DNA of 64,000 nucleotides, from NCBI GenBank assembly GCA_005792355.1, contig SXSC01000245.1, forward strand, positions 1 to 64,000, read 5' to 3'. The first letter of the stretch is position 1; every line of letters begins with the position of its first letter. The position numbers were made by a program, and so were the translations under genes. The notes under the pieces are model-generated. The model made no database searches. It was given only the letters and a program-made list of their open reading frames with translations, and had not been told where the DNA came from. The stretch is from Opitutaceae bacterium (lineage in GTDB: Bacteria > Verrucomicrobiota > Verrucomicrobiia > Opitutales > Opitutaceae). Shown piece after piece: positions 1 to 10,537 of the stretch.

Positions 1-1235
1 ACGATGGCGTCGTCGACGACAAACCCCACCGAAAGCGTGAGCGCGAGCAGCGAAAAATTGTCCAGGGTGTAGCCGGAGAAATACATCGCGATGAACGTCC
101 CGAGCAGGGCCATCGGGATCGCGACGGAGGGGATGATGGTCGCCGTCAGCGACCGCAGGAAAAGGAAGATGACCATGACCACGAGCGCGACCGAGAGGAC
201 GAGCGTGAACTGCACGTCCCGGACGGACTCGCGCACCGAGATCGATTTATCCGTCAGGATTTCGATGCTGACCGAGGCGGGGAGCTGCTGGCGGAGACTG
301 GGCAACAAGGCCCGGATCCGGCTGACAACCTCGATGGTGTTGGTGCCCGGCTGGCGCTGGATGGCGAGCCCGACCGCCCGGGTGGTGGTGTCGCCCGGCC
401 GGCCGCTGTGAAACCAGTAGGCGACGCGGTTTTCCTGGACGTCGTCGATGACCCGCGCGAGTTCGCCGAGGCGCACGGGCGCGGCGTTGCGGTAGGCGAC
501 CACGATCTGGTTGAACTCGGCGCGGTTGGTGAGCTGGCCCGAGGCGACGACGGTCACGGTCTGATGATTGCCGTCGAGCACGCCCGTGGGCAGGTTGACA
601 TTGTGGGTGGCGAGGGCGGCGCGCACCTCGTCGAGCGTGATGCCGCGGCTGGCGAGGGCGCGCGGGTCGAGCTGCACGCGGAGGGCGTATTTCTGTGCCC
701 CGAAAACCTGCACGAGTGCCACGCCCTCGATCGTGGAGAGGCGCTGCGCGATGCGGGTCTCGGCAAATTCGTGCACGACCGACAACGGCAGGGACGGCGA
801 GACGACCGACATGAACAGAATCGGCTGGTCCGCGGGGTTTGTCTTACGAAACGACGGCGGCGCGGGCATGTCGTTCGGCAGGCGGCGTTGCACCGCGGCG
901 ATGGCCGACTGGATGTCCTGCGCGGCGGCGTCGATGTTGCGCTCGAGTGCGAACTGCAGGGTGATCGCCGTGGCGCCGAGCGAACTGCTTGACGTCATCG
1001 AATCGACTCCGGCGATGGTGGAGAACTGCTGTTCGAGCGGGGTGGCCACGGCGGACGCCATCGTCTCCGGTGTCGCGCCGGGGAGAAATGCGGTCACGAC
1101 GATCGTCGGGAAGTCGACGTTGGGCAGGTCGCTGACGGGAAGAAAGCGATAGGCCATCGCGCCAAACACGCACAGTGCCCCCGTGAGGAGCGTCGTCATC
1201 ACCGGCCGGCGGATGCAGAGGGCGGGCAGGTTCAT
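1..1235 (-). CDS. RND (HAE1/AcrB-type) efflux permease, N-terminal part; C-terminus runs off the left edge
   Basis: Reverse-strand translation from CAT at 1233-1235 gives MNLPALCIRRPVMTTLLTGALCVFGAMAYRFLPVSDLPNVDFPTIVVTAFLPGATPETMASAVATPLEQQFSTIAGVDSMTSSS, typical RND N-terminus; open to position 1. Confidence 0.93.
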   Translation of the reverse strand, partial: MNLPALCIRRPVMTTLLTGALCVFGAMAYRFLPVSDLPNVDFPTIVVTAFLPGATPETMASAVATPLEQQFSTIAGVDSMTSSSSLGATAITLQFALERNIDAAAQDIQSAIAAVQRRLPNDMPAPPSFRKTNPADQPILFMSVVSPSLPLSVVHEFAETRIAQRLSTIEGVALVQVFGAQKYALRVQLDPRALASRGITLDEVRAALATHNVNLPTGVLDGNHQTVTVVASGQLTNRAEFNQIVVAYRNAAPVRLGELARVIDDVQENRVAYWFHSGRPGDTTTRAVGLAIQRQPGTNTIEVVSRIRALLPSLRQQLPASVSIEILTDKSISVRESVRDVQFTLVLSVALVVMVIFLFLRSLTATIIPSVAIPMALLGTFIAMYFSGYTLDNFSLLALTLSVGFVVDDAI

Positions 1236-2404
1236 GGCTTCGTTTTGCCGGCGGCAGATTTGGAAGGCGGCGCGACGCCGGCGAGGGTTTTCGCCTCGAC
1301 CCGGGCGCCGGGCACAAGGCGGAGATGACCGTCGGTCACGACCGTTTCGCCCGCTCGGAGGCCCTCGGAAACAAGCAGCTCGTCGCCCGCCGCGCGCAGC
1401 ACCTTGACGGGCCGGAGTTCGACCTTCTGGTCCGCGGTGACGACGTACACCATCGAACCGATTTGACTCGTCTGCACCGCGGTCGCCGGCACGACGAGCG
1501 CGGCGCGATCGATCCCGACGGTCGTCTGGACCTGCACAAACTGCCCGGGCCAGAGCAGATGGTCGGTGTTTTCGAAGATCGCCTTGAGCACAATCGTGCC
1601 GGTTGTGGGATCGACGGTGTTGTCCACAAAGCTCAGCCGGCCATCCGTGCGCACCACGCCGGAGGAGCGGTCACTGACGGCGACGCCCGCCCGGCCCCCG
1701 GCGAGGGCGGCGCGGATTTCGGAGAGCGCGCTTTCCGGCACGGCGAAGGCCGCGGCGATCGGGGCGAGCTGGTTGAGGGTGACGATCGATTGGTTGACGT
1801 CGTTGGCCTTCACCAAAGCGCCCTCGTGCAAGATCAGCTGGCCGGTGCGACCGTCGATCGGCGCGCGTATCTGGGTGTAGCCGAGAAGCAGTTCGGCGTT
1901 CGCGACCGCGGCTTCCTTGGCCTGCACGAGCGCCTTCGTGGTTTCGGCCTTGGTGTTGAGCTGCGCGAACTGCTCCTTCGAAATCGCGTCCTGCTGATCG
2001 AGGCGTTGGTACCGTTCGAGGTCGTTGACCGCCTTGGCAGATTCCGCATGGGCGTTGGCCAGGTCCGCGCGGGCGATGCGCAGCGAATTCTCGAAGGGCC
2101 GGCGATCGAGGGAGACGAGCGGGGCGCCGGATTTCACTTCGTCGCCTTCCTTGAAATGGATTTGCGCGATCATGCCGTCGACCTGGGATTTGACCGCGAC
2201 GGTGCGCAGGGCCTGCACTGCGCCGACCGATTCGATCACCCGGGGGACATCGCGCTGCCGGGCGACGGCGGTCTGCACGGGCACGGCCGGAGCCGCTCCG
2301 GCGACTGGCGGTGGCCCGGAACGGTTGCAGGCTGAAACAGCGAGCCCCGCGATGGCCAGGCACGAAAGCAGGAGGGCACGGGGATCAATTCTGGTCATGC
2401 GCAA
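1232..2404 (-). CDS. RND efflux periplasmic adaptor (membrane fusion protein)
   Basis: 390 aa, lipoprotein-like signal (LAVSACNRSG), barrel-sandwich motifs; overlaps the permease start. Confidence 0.92.
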   Translation of the reverse strand: MRMTRIDPRALLLSCLAIAGLAVSACNRSGPPPVAGAAPAVPVQTAVARQRDVPRVIESVGAVQALRTVAVKSQVDGMIAQIHFKEGDEVKSGAPLVSLDRRPFENSLRIARADLANAHAESAKAVNDLERYQRLDQQDAISKEQFAQLNTKAETTKALVQAKEAAVANAELLLGYTQIRAPIDGRTGQLILHEGALVKANDVNQSIVTLNQLAPIAAAFAVPESALSEIRAALAGGRAGVAVSDRSSGVVRTDGRLSFVDNTVDPTTGTIVLKAIFENTDHLLWPGQFVQVQTTVGIDRAALVVPATAVQTSQIGSMVYVVTADQKVELRPVKVLRAAGDELLVSEGLRAGETVVTDGHLRLVPGARVEAKTLAGVAPPSKSAAGKTKP

Positions 2405-2707
2405 GTGGTTTGGCCGCCGAATCCGTGCGAAGCAAATTGGATCTGATGGGCGGCAAGTCGCACGGCGGAAAGTGGTGACGCGGTTTGGCGCGAACCGAGC
2501 CGCCCCTGCAACCCCAGAGTTCTGCTGTGGGGTGGAAGCATCTCAGCCAACGATGCAACGAAGGATGGAGCCGTCTGCTGGCCAGCAGACTCCCCAACGC
2601 GCTGATTTGAGAGCGTACGGCTCAAAACCCGATGCGGCCATCGGGCTTGTGCGTCGGAGGCGCGTTTCACCTTTCAGTGGTTTCGTTTTCAGCGATAAAA
2701 CGCACGG

Positions 2708-4159
2708 CTAAGGCACGCGCGGCGTGGCCTTGTCGACCGACCCGGCGGGGCGCTGGCCCCGGCCCTGCTGTCGGCCATCGCCCAACTCAGCCCGGGCTCG
2801 CGCGGCCATGGCGAGGAGGCGGCGCACCACTTCGGGATGCCTCCCCGACACTTCGTGCGCCTCGGTCAGGTCGTGCCGCACGTCATAAAGCTGCTGGTGG
2901 GAAGGTGCGGTCCTGGCGGCGTTGTTGATCAACTTTTCGGACAGTTCCAGATACAGTTTCCAGGGCCCGGCGCGCACGGCCTGCAGCTGGCCCATCCGGT
3001 AGAAACAAAAGCCCTCATCGTCCCACGGCGACTGCGCGCGCGGTTCGCCGGAGAGCAGCGGGTGGATGTCGTGACCGTCGATCGTTCGCGCCGGCAGGAG
3101 GGCGCCGGCCAGCCGCGCCAGCGTGGGCAGGAGATCGAGCGAGCTGCACACCTCGTCCTGAACACGGCCGGCGGGGATCACGCCCGGCCAGCGCATCACG
3201 CAGGGCACGCGCATCGCGCCTTCGCTCGTGTCGTATCCCCAGCCCCGGTACGGCGCGTTGCTGCCCTGCGGGGGATTGCGCTGCACGGCGCCGTTGTCAC
3301 TCGTCCAGATGACGAGGGTCTTGGCCGCGAGACCCTGCCGCTGCAACGCGGCGAGAATTTCGCCGGTGCTCCAATCGAGTTCCTCGACGCTGTCGCCGTA
3401 GTCGCCGTTGCGCGATCGGCCGCGAAAGGCCGGGCTGGAAAAAGGCCGGGCGGTCGAGCCGGGCATCGTGTGCGGCACATAAAGGAAGAACGGTCGCGTC
3501 GGGTGGGCCTCGATGTACCGCACCGCCTCCGCGGTGCAGCGGCGCACGAGGTAGTCGCGATCGACCGGGGCCTCGATGACGTCGTCGCCTCGCAGCAGTG
3601 GCAGCTCGGGCCAGAGGTCCGGGCGTTTGTCCTTCGTCATGTCATCGCTGTAAGGAATGCCGAAGAATTCATCGAAGCCCTGGCGTGTCGGCAGAAAGTC
3701 CGGCTGGTCGCCGAGATGCCACTTGCCAATGCAGGCGGTGGCGTAACCGGCGTTCCGCAGGACCTCGGCGATCGTTGTCTCGTCGGGATGCAGTCCGCGG
3801 GAGGCGAGCGGCTGCAGGACGGCGCCGCCGGTGGCGCTTTCGTGGAGATTCAAGCGACGCGGGTAGCAGCCGGTCAGGAAGGCAGCGCGGCTGGGTGTGC
3901 AGACGCCGCTCGCGACGTAGAAGCTGGTGAACTTGGTCCCTTCGGCCGCGAGGCGGTCGACGTGCGGGGTGCGGTGCAGGGCTGAGCCGAAGCACCCCAC
4001 GTCGCCGTTGCCGAGATTGTCGCAGACGATCAGGACAACATTGGGCCGCGGGGCGGTGCTGGCTTGGGACCTCGCAGGTGGCAGAACGACGAACGCGCCG
4101 ACGAGGGCGAGGACGACACGAGCGGGAGTGAAACCAGCGAGAATTTCCATCGTCTGCAT
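2708..4159 (-). CDS. Sulfatase (arylsulfatase-like, secreted)
   Basis: NVVLIVCDNLGNGDVGCFG, catalytic CTPSRAAFLTG motif, GKWHLG, SDNG. Confidence 0.93.
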   Translation of the reverse strand: MQTMEILAGFTPARVVLALVGAFVVLPPARSQASTAPRPNVVLIVCDNLGNGDVGCFGSALHRTPHVDRLAAEGTKFTSFYVASGVCTPSRAAFLTGCYPRRLNLHESATGGAVLQPLASRGLHPDETTIAEVLRNAGYATACIGKWHLGDQPDFLPTRQGFDEFFGIPYSDDMTKDKRPDLWPELPLLRGDDVIEAPVDRDYLVRRCTAEAVRYIEAHPTRPFFLYVPHTMPGSTARPFSSPAFRGRSRNGDYGDSVEELDWSTGEILAALQRQGLAAKTLVIWTSDNGAVQRNPPQGSNAPYRGWGYDTSEGAMRVPCVMRWPGVIPAGRVQDEVCSSLDLLPTLARLAGALLPARTIDGHDIHPLLSGEPRAQSPWDDEGFCFYRMGQLQAVRAGPWKLYLELSEKLINNAARTAPSHQQLYDVRHDLTEAHEVSGRHPEVVRRLLAMAARARAELGDGRQQGRGQRPAGSVDKATPRVP

Positions 4160-4299
4160 TCAGTCAGCTAGAATCTGGGATCTGGAAATGAGAATTGGCA
4201 ACCTCCGCCTGCACCTCGGGCTCGGGTCTCCCAATCGGGTTGGTCCGGAAATCCGAGATTTTAGATGACCGATGCCAGATGCCAGATTTCCAAGCTCCG

Positions 4300-5661
4300 C
4301 TACCGCTGGTCCGGTCCCTGCCACGGCGTGGCGCCGCCGCGTTGAATCCGGACGCTCAGCGCGGCCTGCATTTCGCGCGCGATTTTTTGATTTTGGGCGA
4401 TGACGTCGGTCCGCTCCTGCGGATCGTCCTTTAGATTGTAGAGTTCCAGCGGCGAATAAGGACTGTTCTGCAGCAGCTTCCAGTCGCCGCGAATCAGGGC
4501 ATGATACGCCTGGCCGCCGTACGTCGGACCGCCTTCGCGGCGGACGAAGTAGAGATCGCGCGGTCCGGCTGGCGGCGTTTGACCGCGCAGAATTGGCAGC
4601 AGGCTGACGGCGTCGAGCCCGGCCGGGCGGGCGACGCCGGCGGCTTCAAGGCAGGTGGCGAAGATGTCGAACGCCAGCCCGGCGTAGTCGGAACGCGAGC
4701 CGGCGGCGATCGTGCCGGGCCAGCGGGCGAGGAACGGCACCCGCAGACCGCCCTCGTAGTGGCTTTGCTTGCCGTCCCGCCACGGGTCGTTGTTTTGCGC
4801 GTGGGGCAGGGAACCGCCGTTGTCGGAGCAAAACACCACGAGGGTGGTGCGATCGAGGCCGGTTTCGCGCAGGGCCGTCAGCACCCGGCCGATGCCGTCA
4901 TCGAGGTGCTCGACGAGCGCGACGTTGGCGGCGCGCGCCGGCTCCATGCCCGGGGCACGCTGGCGCACGCGTTCCAGCCAGGCCGCCGGCGGCTCGATCG
5001 GAAAATGCGGGGCGTTGTAGGCGAGATAGAGGAAAAACGGTTGCTGCGCCGCCGCCCGCTCGCGCAGGTAGTCGCAGGCCCAGCCGGTGAAGAGGTCCGT
5101 GGCGTGTCCCGGCGCCGTGATGACCTCGTGGTTGCGCCGGAGGTAGTTGTTGCCGTGGCGGAGATGCGTCGTGTAGCTGTCCATCATGTCGCCGAGGAAG
5201 CCGTGGAAGAACTCGAAGCCCCGTTCGTTGGGCGTATTCGGACTGGTGAGACCGAGGTGCCATTTGCCGACGATGGCGGTGTGATAGCCGGCGCCGCGCA
5301 GATGGCTCGCGAGGGTGGGGAGGCCGGGTGCGAGATGGCCGAAGGAGTTGGCGGCCTGGGTGCGGATCACCCCGGGGACGCCGGCGCGGTCGGCGTAAAG
5401 GCCGGTCAGGAGCGCGGCGCGCGTCGGCGAGCACACGGTGCAATTGGCGCGCATCGCGGTGAAGAGCATGCCGTCGGCCGCGAGGCGATCGAGGTGTGGG
5501 GTGCGAACATCGCCGTGGGGGCGGAAAGCCGAGACATCGCCGTAGCCGTGATCGTCGGCGAGAATGACAAGGAAGTTCGGCGGGGTCGCCACGGAGGCCG
5601 CGGCGGCGATCGAACCCGTGATGAAGGAGACCAACAGCAGCAACGAAGAAGACCGTCTCAT
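4300..5661 (-). CDS. Sulfatase (arylsulfatase-like, secreted)
   Basis: NFLVILADDHGYGDVS, CSPTRAALLTGLY, IVGKWHLGL, FCSDNGGS. Confidence 0.93.
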   Translation of the reverse strand: MRRSSSLLLLVSFITGSIAAAASVATPPNFLVILADDHGYGDVSAFRPHGDVRTPHLDRLAADGMLFTAMRANCTVCSPTRAALLTGLYADRAGVPGVIRTQAANSFGHLAPGLPTLASHLRGAGYHTAIVGKWHLGLTSPNTPNERGFEFFHGFLGDMMDSYTTHLRHGNNYLRRNHEVITAPGHATDLFTGWACDYLRERAAAQQPFFLYLAYNAPHFPIEPPAAWLERVRQRAPGMEPARAANVALVEHLDDGIGRVLTALRETGLDRTTLVVFCSDNGGSLPHAQNNDPWRDGKQSHYEGGLRVPFLARWPGTIAAGSRSDYAGLAFDIFATCLEAAGVARPAGLDAVSLLPILRGQTPPAGPRDLYFVRREGGPTYGGQAYHALIRGDWKLLQNSPYSPLELYNLKDDPQERTDVIAQNQKIAREMQAALSVRIQRGGATPWQGPDQR

Positions 5662-6019
5662 GCCCGCAAAAACCGCACGGGACGGACCGGCGACGCAAGA
5701 GTCAAAACGGTCCCAAAGACCATTCGATTTCCGGCCGGAACGGGAGGCGTGTCCGAGTTTACGCTTCGAGTAGCCGCGCAGGGGGAGCGGCGGTTGCCCA
5801 ACCGCTGACGGGCGTCGGAAACCATCGGCGCTTGGGCAAGCGCCGCTGCGTCCCAGTCACCGCCGTCAACCTGCGGATGCCCGCCCCCCCCAAAAAAAAA
5901 CGCGAAATCCCGCGGGGTGAGGGCACCCCGCCTCCAGGGGATTTACCTCCGACACGGGGCGGTGCGACTCGTTGCTCGCATTTTTCCCCGGGAGTTGTTT
6001 GAGATGAAGCCGCCCCTCC

Positions 6020-7450
6020 TTGTCGACCCCGATGTCCACTGTCCCACTCGATCTTGCCCGGCGTCAGTTTCTCAACCGGATGACCACTGGACTGACGGGC
6101 GTCGCGTTGGCGCGATTGCTGGGGGCGGATCTCTTGGGGGCGCCGGCTCCCTCCCCGCATTTTGCACCGAAGGCGAAACAGGTTCTCCAGATTTTTTGTC
6201 CCGGTGGCGCCTCGCATCTCGATTTGTGGGACCACAAACCGCTGCTGGAAAAGTTTGACGGCACGCCGATGCCCGGCGGGGAGACGGAGGTGACGTTTCA
6301 GGGCAAGAACGGCAATCTCATGAAATCGCCCTGGCCGTTTGCGCCGGCGGGACGGAGCGGGAAGATGATTTCGACGCTGCTCCCGCACCTCGCGGGGCAC
6401 GTGGATGACATGGCGTTTGTGCATTCGATGACGTCGCGCACGAACACGCACGGGCCGGGCTGCATCGCGATGAACACCGGCTTCACCCGCGAGGGTTTTC
6501 CCAGCGCGGGGTCGTGGGTCAGCTACGGCTTGGGCAGCCTCAACGAGAACCTGCCGACGTTTGTGGCGATCCAGGATCTGCGCGGCGAGCCGCCGAACGG
6601 GAAGGCCAACTGGGGCAACGGCTTCATTCCCGCGCAGCATCAGGCGGTGACCCTGGCGGCCCATCAGCCGCTGCGGAATCTCGCCCGCCCGGCGGAGATT
6701 TCCGACACCGAGGAGACCGGCACGCGCGAGTTCCTGCGCGGGATCAACGCGGAACACGCCGCGGCGCATCCGGGCAACGACGAACTCCGCGCCCGCATGG
6801 CCGCCTACGAACTGGCCGCGAAAATGCAGCTGACCGCGCCCGCCGTCAGCGACCTCTCCCGCGAGCCGGCGCATGTGCACGCGCTCTACGGCACGGACGA
6901 TCCCAACAGTTTGAAGGCCGCCTACGCGCGCAACTGCCTGCTCGCGCGCCGGCTCCTGGAGCAGGGCGTGCGTTACGTGAGCCTCTACTGCGCCTCCCGC
7001 GCCAGCGCGGTCGACGGCCTGCTGAACTGGGATGCGCACAAGACACTCCGGGCCGACTACGATCGGCACGGGCCGATCTTCGATCAACCGACGGCGGCGT
7101 TGCTCACGGATCTCAAGCAGCGCGGCCTCCTCGCCGACACCCTCGTGTTGTGGTGCACCGAGTTTGGCCGGATGCCCACGCACCAGGAAGGCACGGCCGG
7201 CCGCGATCACAACCCCGATGCGTTCACGACCTGGCTGATGGGTGCCGGCGTGAAAGGCGGCGTGAGCCACGGTGCGACCGATGACTTCGGGCGACGCAGT
7301 GTGCAGGAGGTGGCGACGGTCTATGATTTCTACGCGACGGTGCTGCACCTGCTGGGCCTCGATCACGAGAAACTCACCTATTATCACAACGGTTCCAACC
7401 GGCGGTTGACGGATGTGCACGGGCACGTGCTCGAGCGGTTGCTGGCGTAA
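6020..7450 (+). CDS. DUF1501 domain-containing protein
   Basis: ARRQFLNRMTTGLTG, QIFCPGGASHLDLWDHKP, EFGRMPTHQ, YYHNGSNRRLTDVHGHV are typical of DUF1501. Confidence 0.92.
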   Translation: MSTPMSTVPLDLARRQFLNRMTTGLTGVALARLLGADLLGAPAPSPHFAPKAKQVLQIFCPGGASHLDLWDHKPLLEKFDGTPMPGGETEVTFQGKNGNLMKSPWPFAPAGRSGKMISTLLPHLAGHVDDMAFVHSMTSRTNTHGPGCIAMNTGFTREGFPSAGSWVSYGLGSLNENLPTFVAIQDLRGEPPNGKANWGNGFIPAQHQAVTLAAHQPLRNLARPAEISDTEETGTREFLRGINAEHAAAHPGNDELRARMAAYELAAKMQLTAPAVSDLSREPAHVHALYGTDDPNSLKAAYARNCLLARRLLEQGVRYVSLYCASRASAVDGLLNWDAHKTLRADYDRHGPIFDQPTAALLTDLKQRGLLADTLVLWCTEFGRMPTHQEGTAGRDHNPDAFTTWLMGAGVKGGVSHGATDDFGRRSVQEVATVYDFYATVLHLLGLDHEKLTYYHNGSNRRLTDVHGHVLERLLA

Positions 7451-7594
7451 CCCGCATTTTTAGCACTCAAACTGCCATTCAATCATGTCCAACTTACGCC
7501 GCTTCCACGCTTCGGCGCTGGCTTCGAGTTCATGCGGGCTAAAGGCAAACCCGCAGCGGTTTGCCGGTGGCGCGGACGCTCCTGACGAATGAGC
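7450..7594 (+). repeat. Dispersed ~140-bp repeat, copy A, with micro-ORF 7485..7592
   Basis: CGCATTTTTAGCACTCAAACTGCCATTCAATCATGTCC...CTTCGAGTTCATGCGGGCTAAAGGCAAACCCGCAGCGGTTTGCC matches the reverse complement of ~27755-27900. Confidence 0.75.
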
Positions 7595-10528
7595 CCACGG
7601 CTGAGATTGGCGAACCCGCGGCCGTTGCGCAGGCGGGAAACGGAAAAAGAGTCCGGGCTGCGGCGGGTGTTGGCGGCACTGTTATTTCTCCCGGGAGCCG
7701 CCGGGTCCGCCCTCGCCGCCGCCGATCCGGCGGGCCTCGCGTTTTTCGAGCAGAAGATTCGTCCGGTGCTCGCGGAGCACTGTTACGAGTGCCACAGCGC
7801 CCTGGCGAAAAAACTCAAGGCGGGGCTCCTGCTGGATTCGAAGGCGGGCTGGGAGAAGGGCGGCGACAGCGGCGCGCCAATCATTGTGCCGGGCCAACCC
7901 GAGGCCAGCCTGCTGCTGCGCGTGATCCAGCATCTCGAGGACGATTTGGCGATGCCGCCGAAAAAGCCCAGGCTGCCGGACGCGGTCCTCGCCGATTTCG
8001 TGACGTGGGTGAAGCTGGGCGCGCCCGATCCGCGCGACGGCGTGGTCGGGGAGGCGAAACGTGCCGACAAGTCCTGGTGGTCGTTGCAACCGGTCAAGCA
8101 GGTGGCGCCGGAAGTGACGCCGGGAGAAACCGCGATTGATCACCTCATCGGGGCGAAGCTGGCGGAGAAAGGGCTCGCGCTCAATCCGCCGGCGGATCCG
8201 CGCGCGCTGATTCGGCGGATGAGTTACGATGTCATCGGCCTGCCGCCGACGCCCGAGGAGGTGCGGGCGTTCGAGGCGGCCCATCGCGCCAATCCACCGG
8301 AGGCGACCGCGGCCCTGGTGGAGCGGTTGCTGGCGTCGCCGCATTACGGCGAGCGCTGGGGGCGGCACTGGCTCGACGTCACGCGCTTCGGCGAGAGCGT
8401 GGGCTTTGAGCGGAACGTCATCATCAACGATCTCTGGCCCTTCCGCGACTACGTGATCGCGTCGATCAACGATGACAAGCCGTTCAACCAGTTCATCGTG
8501 GAGCACCTGGCGGGCGACATCGTCGGCAAGGATGATCCGGCGGTGGAACTGGGCAGCGCGTTTCTCGTCGCGGGGCCCTACGACGACGTGGGCAACCAGG
8601 ATGCCGTGGCGCAGAAGAATATTCGCGCGGCCACGCTCGACGACATGATCACGGCGACGAGCGGGGCGTTTCTCGGGCTCACGATGAACTGCGCGCGCTG
8701 CCATCACCACAAATTCGATCCGGTGCCGACGGAGGACTATTACCGGCTGCGCGCCGCCTTCGAGGGCGTCACGCATGGCCGGCGGGTGATCGTCTCGCCG
8801 GAGGAGCGCGCGCGGTTTGCCGCCGCCGCGGAGCCGATCGAGCGACGGAAGACCGGGCTCACGGAGGCGAAGAGCGGGCTCGACCGCGCGATCGACCAGC
8901 GGGCGAAGGAGGAGCTCGAACAGCGACCGGCCACGCGCCCGAAGATCGATCCGCAGCTGACGGAGGAACGATTCGCGCCGACGCCGGCGCGCTTCGTGCA
9001 GTTCGTGATGCACGCGAGCACGGCCAACCCGCGCAGCGCCGCCGGTGCCCGGTTGGTGGAGTTTGAGGTGTGGAGCGCCGGGCCGGAAGCGCGCAACGTC
9101 GCGCTCGCCCGCCACGGGGGAGCGGCCGAGGGGGCCAAGTCGGCCACCGCGGAGGACTTTCCCGAGGCCTATGGCGCGCAGTGCACGATCGATGGTAAGT
9201 TCGGCGAGCAGTGGTTCATCGGGACGCCGGCGGTGCTCACCCTGACGCTGGCGCAGACGGAAATGATTGACCGCATCACCTTCCGCAATGCCAAGGGCCG
9301 CGACCTCGAAGAAGGCAACGCCAAGGGGGCGACGCCCTGTGATTACGACGTGCAGGTTTCACCCGACGGTCAGGCCTGGCGGACGGTCGCCAGCAGCGCG
9401 GGGCGCGAGCCGTGGACCGCGGCGCACGGGGTGCAACGCGTGCGCCGTGAGATCCTCACGCCGGACGAGCAGCGGCGACTCGCGGCGCTCGACCGGCAGA
9501 TCGAGGCGGTGAATCGCGAACTCAAGGCGGTGCCGCCGTTGCGCGAAGTTTGGGCGGGAAAGTTTGCGGAGCCGACCGGGCGGACCTTTGTCCACAAGGG
9601 TGGCGATCCCACCAAGCCCGGCGAGCCCGTGCTCCCCGCGAGCCCGGCCGTGCTCGGTCAGGTGCTGGAGCCGTTCGCGCTGGCGGCCGACGCACCCGAA
9701 GGGGAGCGGCGGCTCGCTCTGGCGAAATGGATCACCCGGGACGACAATCCGCTCTCGCCGCGCGTCCTGGCCAACCGCGTATGGCAGCACCATTTCGGCA
9801 CGGGAATTGTGGATACGCCGAGCGATTTTGGTTTTCTGGGCGGCAAGCCCACGCACCCGGAACTGCTCGACTATCTCGCCGGGCGCCTGCTGGCGCACGG
9901 GTGGCGGCTCAAGCCGCTGCACCGCGAGATTCTGCGGTCGCGCACGTATCAGCAATCCGCCGCCTACCGGGCGGACGCGGCCGGGGCGGACAAGGAGGCC
10001 CGGCTCTTGTGGCGTTTTCCCCCGCGCCGGCTCGGCGCCGAGGAGATTCGCGACACGCTGCTGCACGTCGCCGGCGCGCTCGACCTCCGGATGGGAGGTG
10101 TGGGGTTTCGGCTCTACCGGTTTACGCAGAACAATGTCTGCACTTACTTCCCGCTCGATCGGCACGGCCCCGAAACCTACCGCCGCGCCGTTTACCACCA
10201 GAACGCGCGCGCGAGCGTCGTCGATGTGCTCAACGACTTCGATCTGCCCGACATCGCCTTCGCCGCACCCCGCCGGGTGAACACCACGACGCCGCTGCAG
10301 GCGCTCACGCTGCTCAACCACAGCTTCACCCTCGACATGGCCCGGGCGCTGGCGGGCCGGCTGACCGGCGGCGTCGACGAGCAGATCACCCGGGCGTACG
10401 CGCTGGCGTTCCAGCGCGCACCGACAGCGGCCGAGCGGTCGGCGGCCACCACGCTCAGCGCGGCGCACGGCATGGCGGCTTTGGCTCGCGCGTTGTTAAA
10501 CGCGAACGAGCTCATCCATCTCGATTGA
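7589..10528 (+). CDS. DUF1549/DUF1553 protein with N-terminal planctomycete-type cytochrome c domain
   Basis: FFEQKIRPVLAEHCYECHSA haem motif, HYGERWGRHWLDVTRFGES (DUF1549), RVWQHHFGTGIVDTPSDFGFLGGKPTHPELLDYLA (DUF1553). Confidence 0.93.
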   Translation: MSPRLRLANPRPLRRRETEKESGLRRVLAALLFLPGAAGSALAAADPAGLAFFEQKIRPVLAEHCYECHSALAKKLKAGLLLDSKAGWEKGGDSGAPIIVPGQPEASLLLRVIQHLEDDLAMPPKKPRLPDAVLADFVTWVKLGAPDPRDGVVGEAKRADKSWWSLQPVKQVAPEVTPGETAIDHLIGAKLAEKGLALNPPADPRALIRRMSYDVIGLPPTPEEVRAFEAAHRANPPEATAALVERLLASPHYGERWGRHWLDVTRFGESVGFERNVIINDLWPFRDYVIASINDDKPFNQFIVEHLAGDIVGKDDPAVELGSAFLVAGPYDDVGNQDAVAQKNIRAATLDDMITATSGAFLGLTMNCARCHHHKFDPVPTEDYYRLRAAFEGVTHGRRVIVSPEERARFAAAAEPIERRKTGLTEAKSGLDRAIDQRAKEELEQRPATRPKIDPQLTEERFAPTPARFVQFVMHASTANPRSAAGARLVEFEVWSAGPEARNVALARHGGAAEGAKSATAEDFPEAYGAQCTIDGKFGEQWFIGTPAVLTLTLAQTEMIDRITFRNAKGRDLEEGNAKGATPCDYDVQVSPDGQAWRTVASSAGREPWTAAHGVQRVRREILTPDEQRRLAALDRQIEAVNRELKAVPPLREVWAGKFAEPTGRTFVHKGGDPTKPGEPVLPASPAVLGQVLEPFALAADAPEGERRLALAKWITRDDNPLSPRVLANRVWQHHFGTGIVDTPSDFGFLGGKPTHPELLDYLAGRLLAHGWRLKPLHREILRSRTYQQSAAYRADAAGADKEARLLWRFPPRRLGAEEIRDTLLHVAGALDLRMGGVGFRLYRFTQNNVCTYFPLDRHGPETYRRAVYHQNARASVVDVLNDFDLPDIAFAAPRRVNTTTPLQALTLLNHSFTLDMARALAGRLTGGVDEQITRAYALAFQRAPTAAERSAATTLSAAHGMAALARALLNANELIHLD

Positions 10529-10537
10529 CGGTCCTGG

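Noticed and set aside
4195-4290. GATGCCAGATGCCAGATTTC short repeat between the sulfatases
   Set aside because: Only two imperfect units; no structure beyond chance.
5759-7426. 555-aa minus-strand ORF
   Set aside because: Antisense shadow of the DUF1501 gene, no domain signature.
7682-9115. 477-aa minus-strand ORF
   Set aside because: Antisense shadow of the DUF1549/1553 gene.
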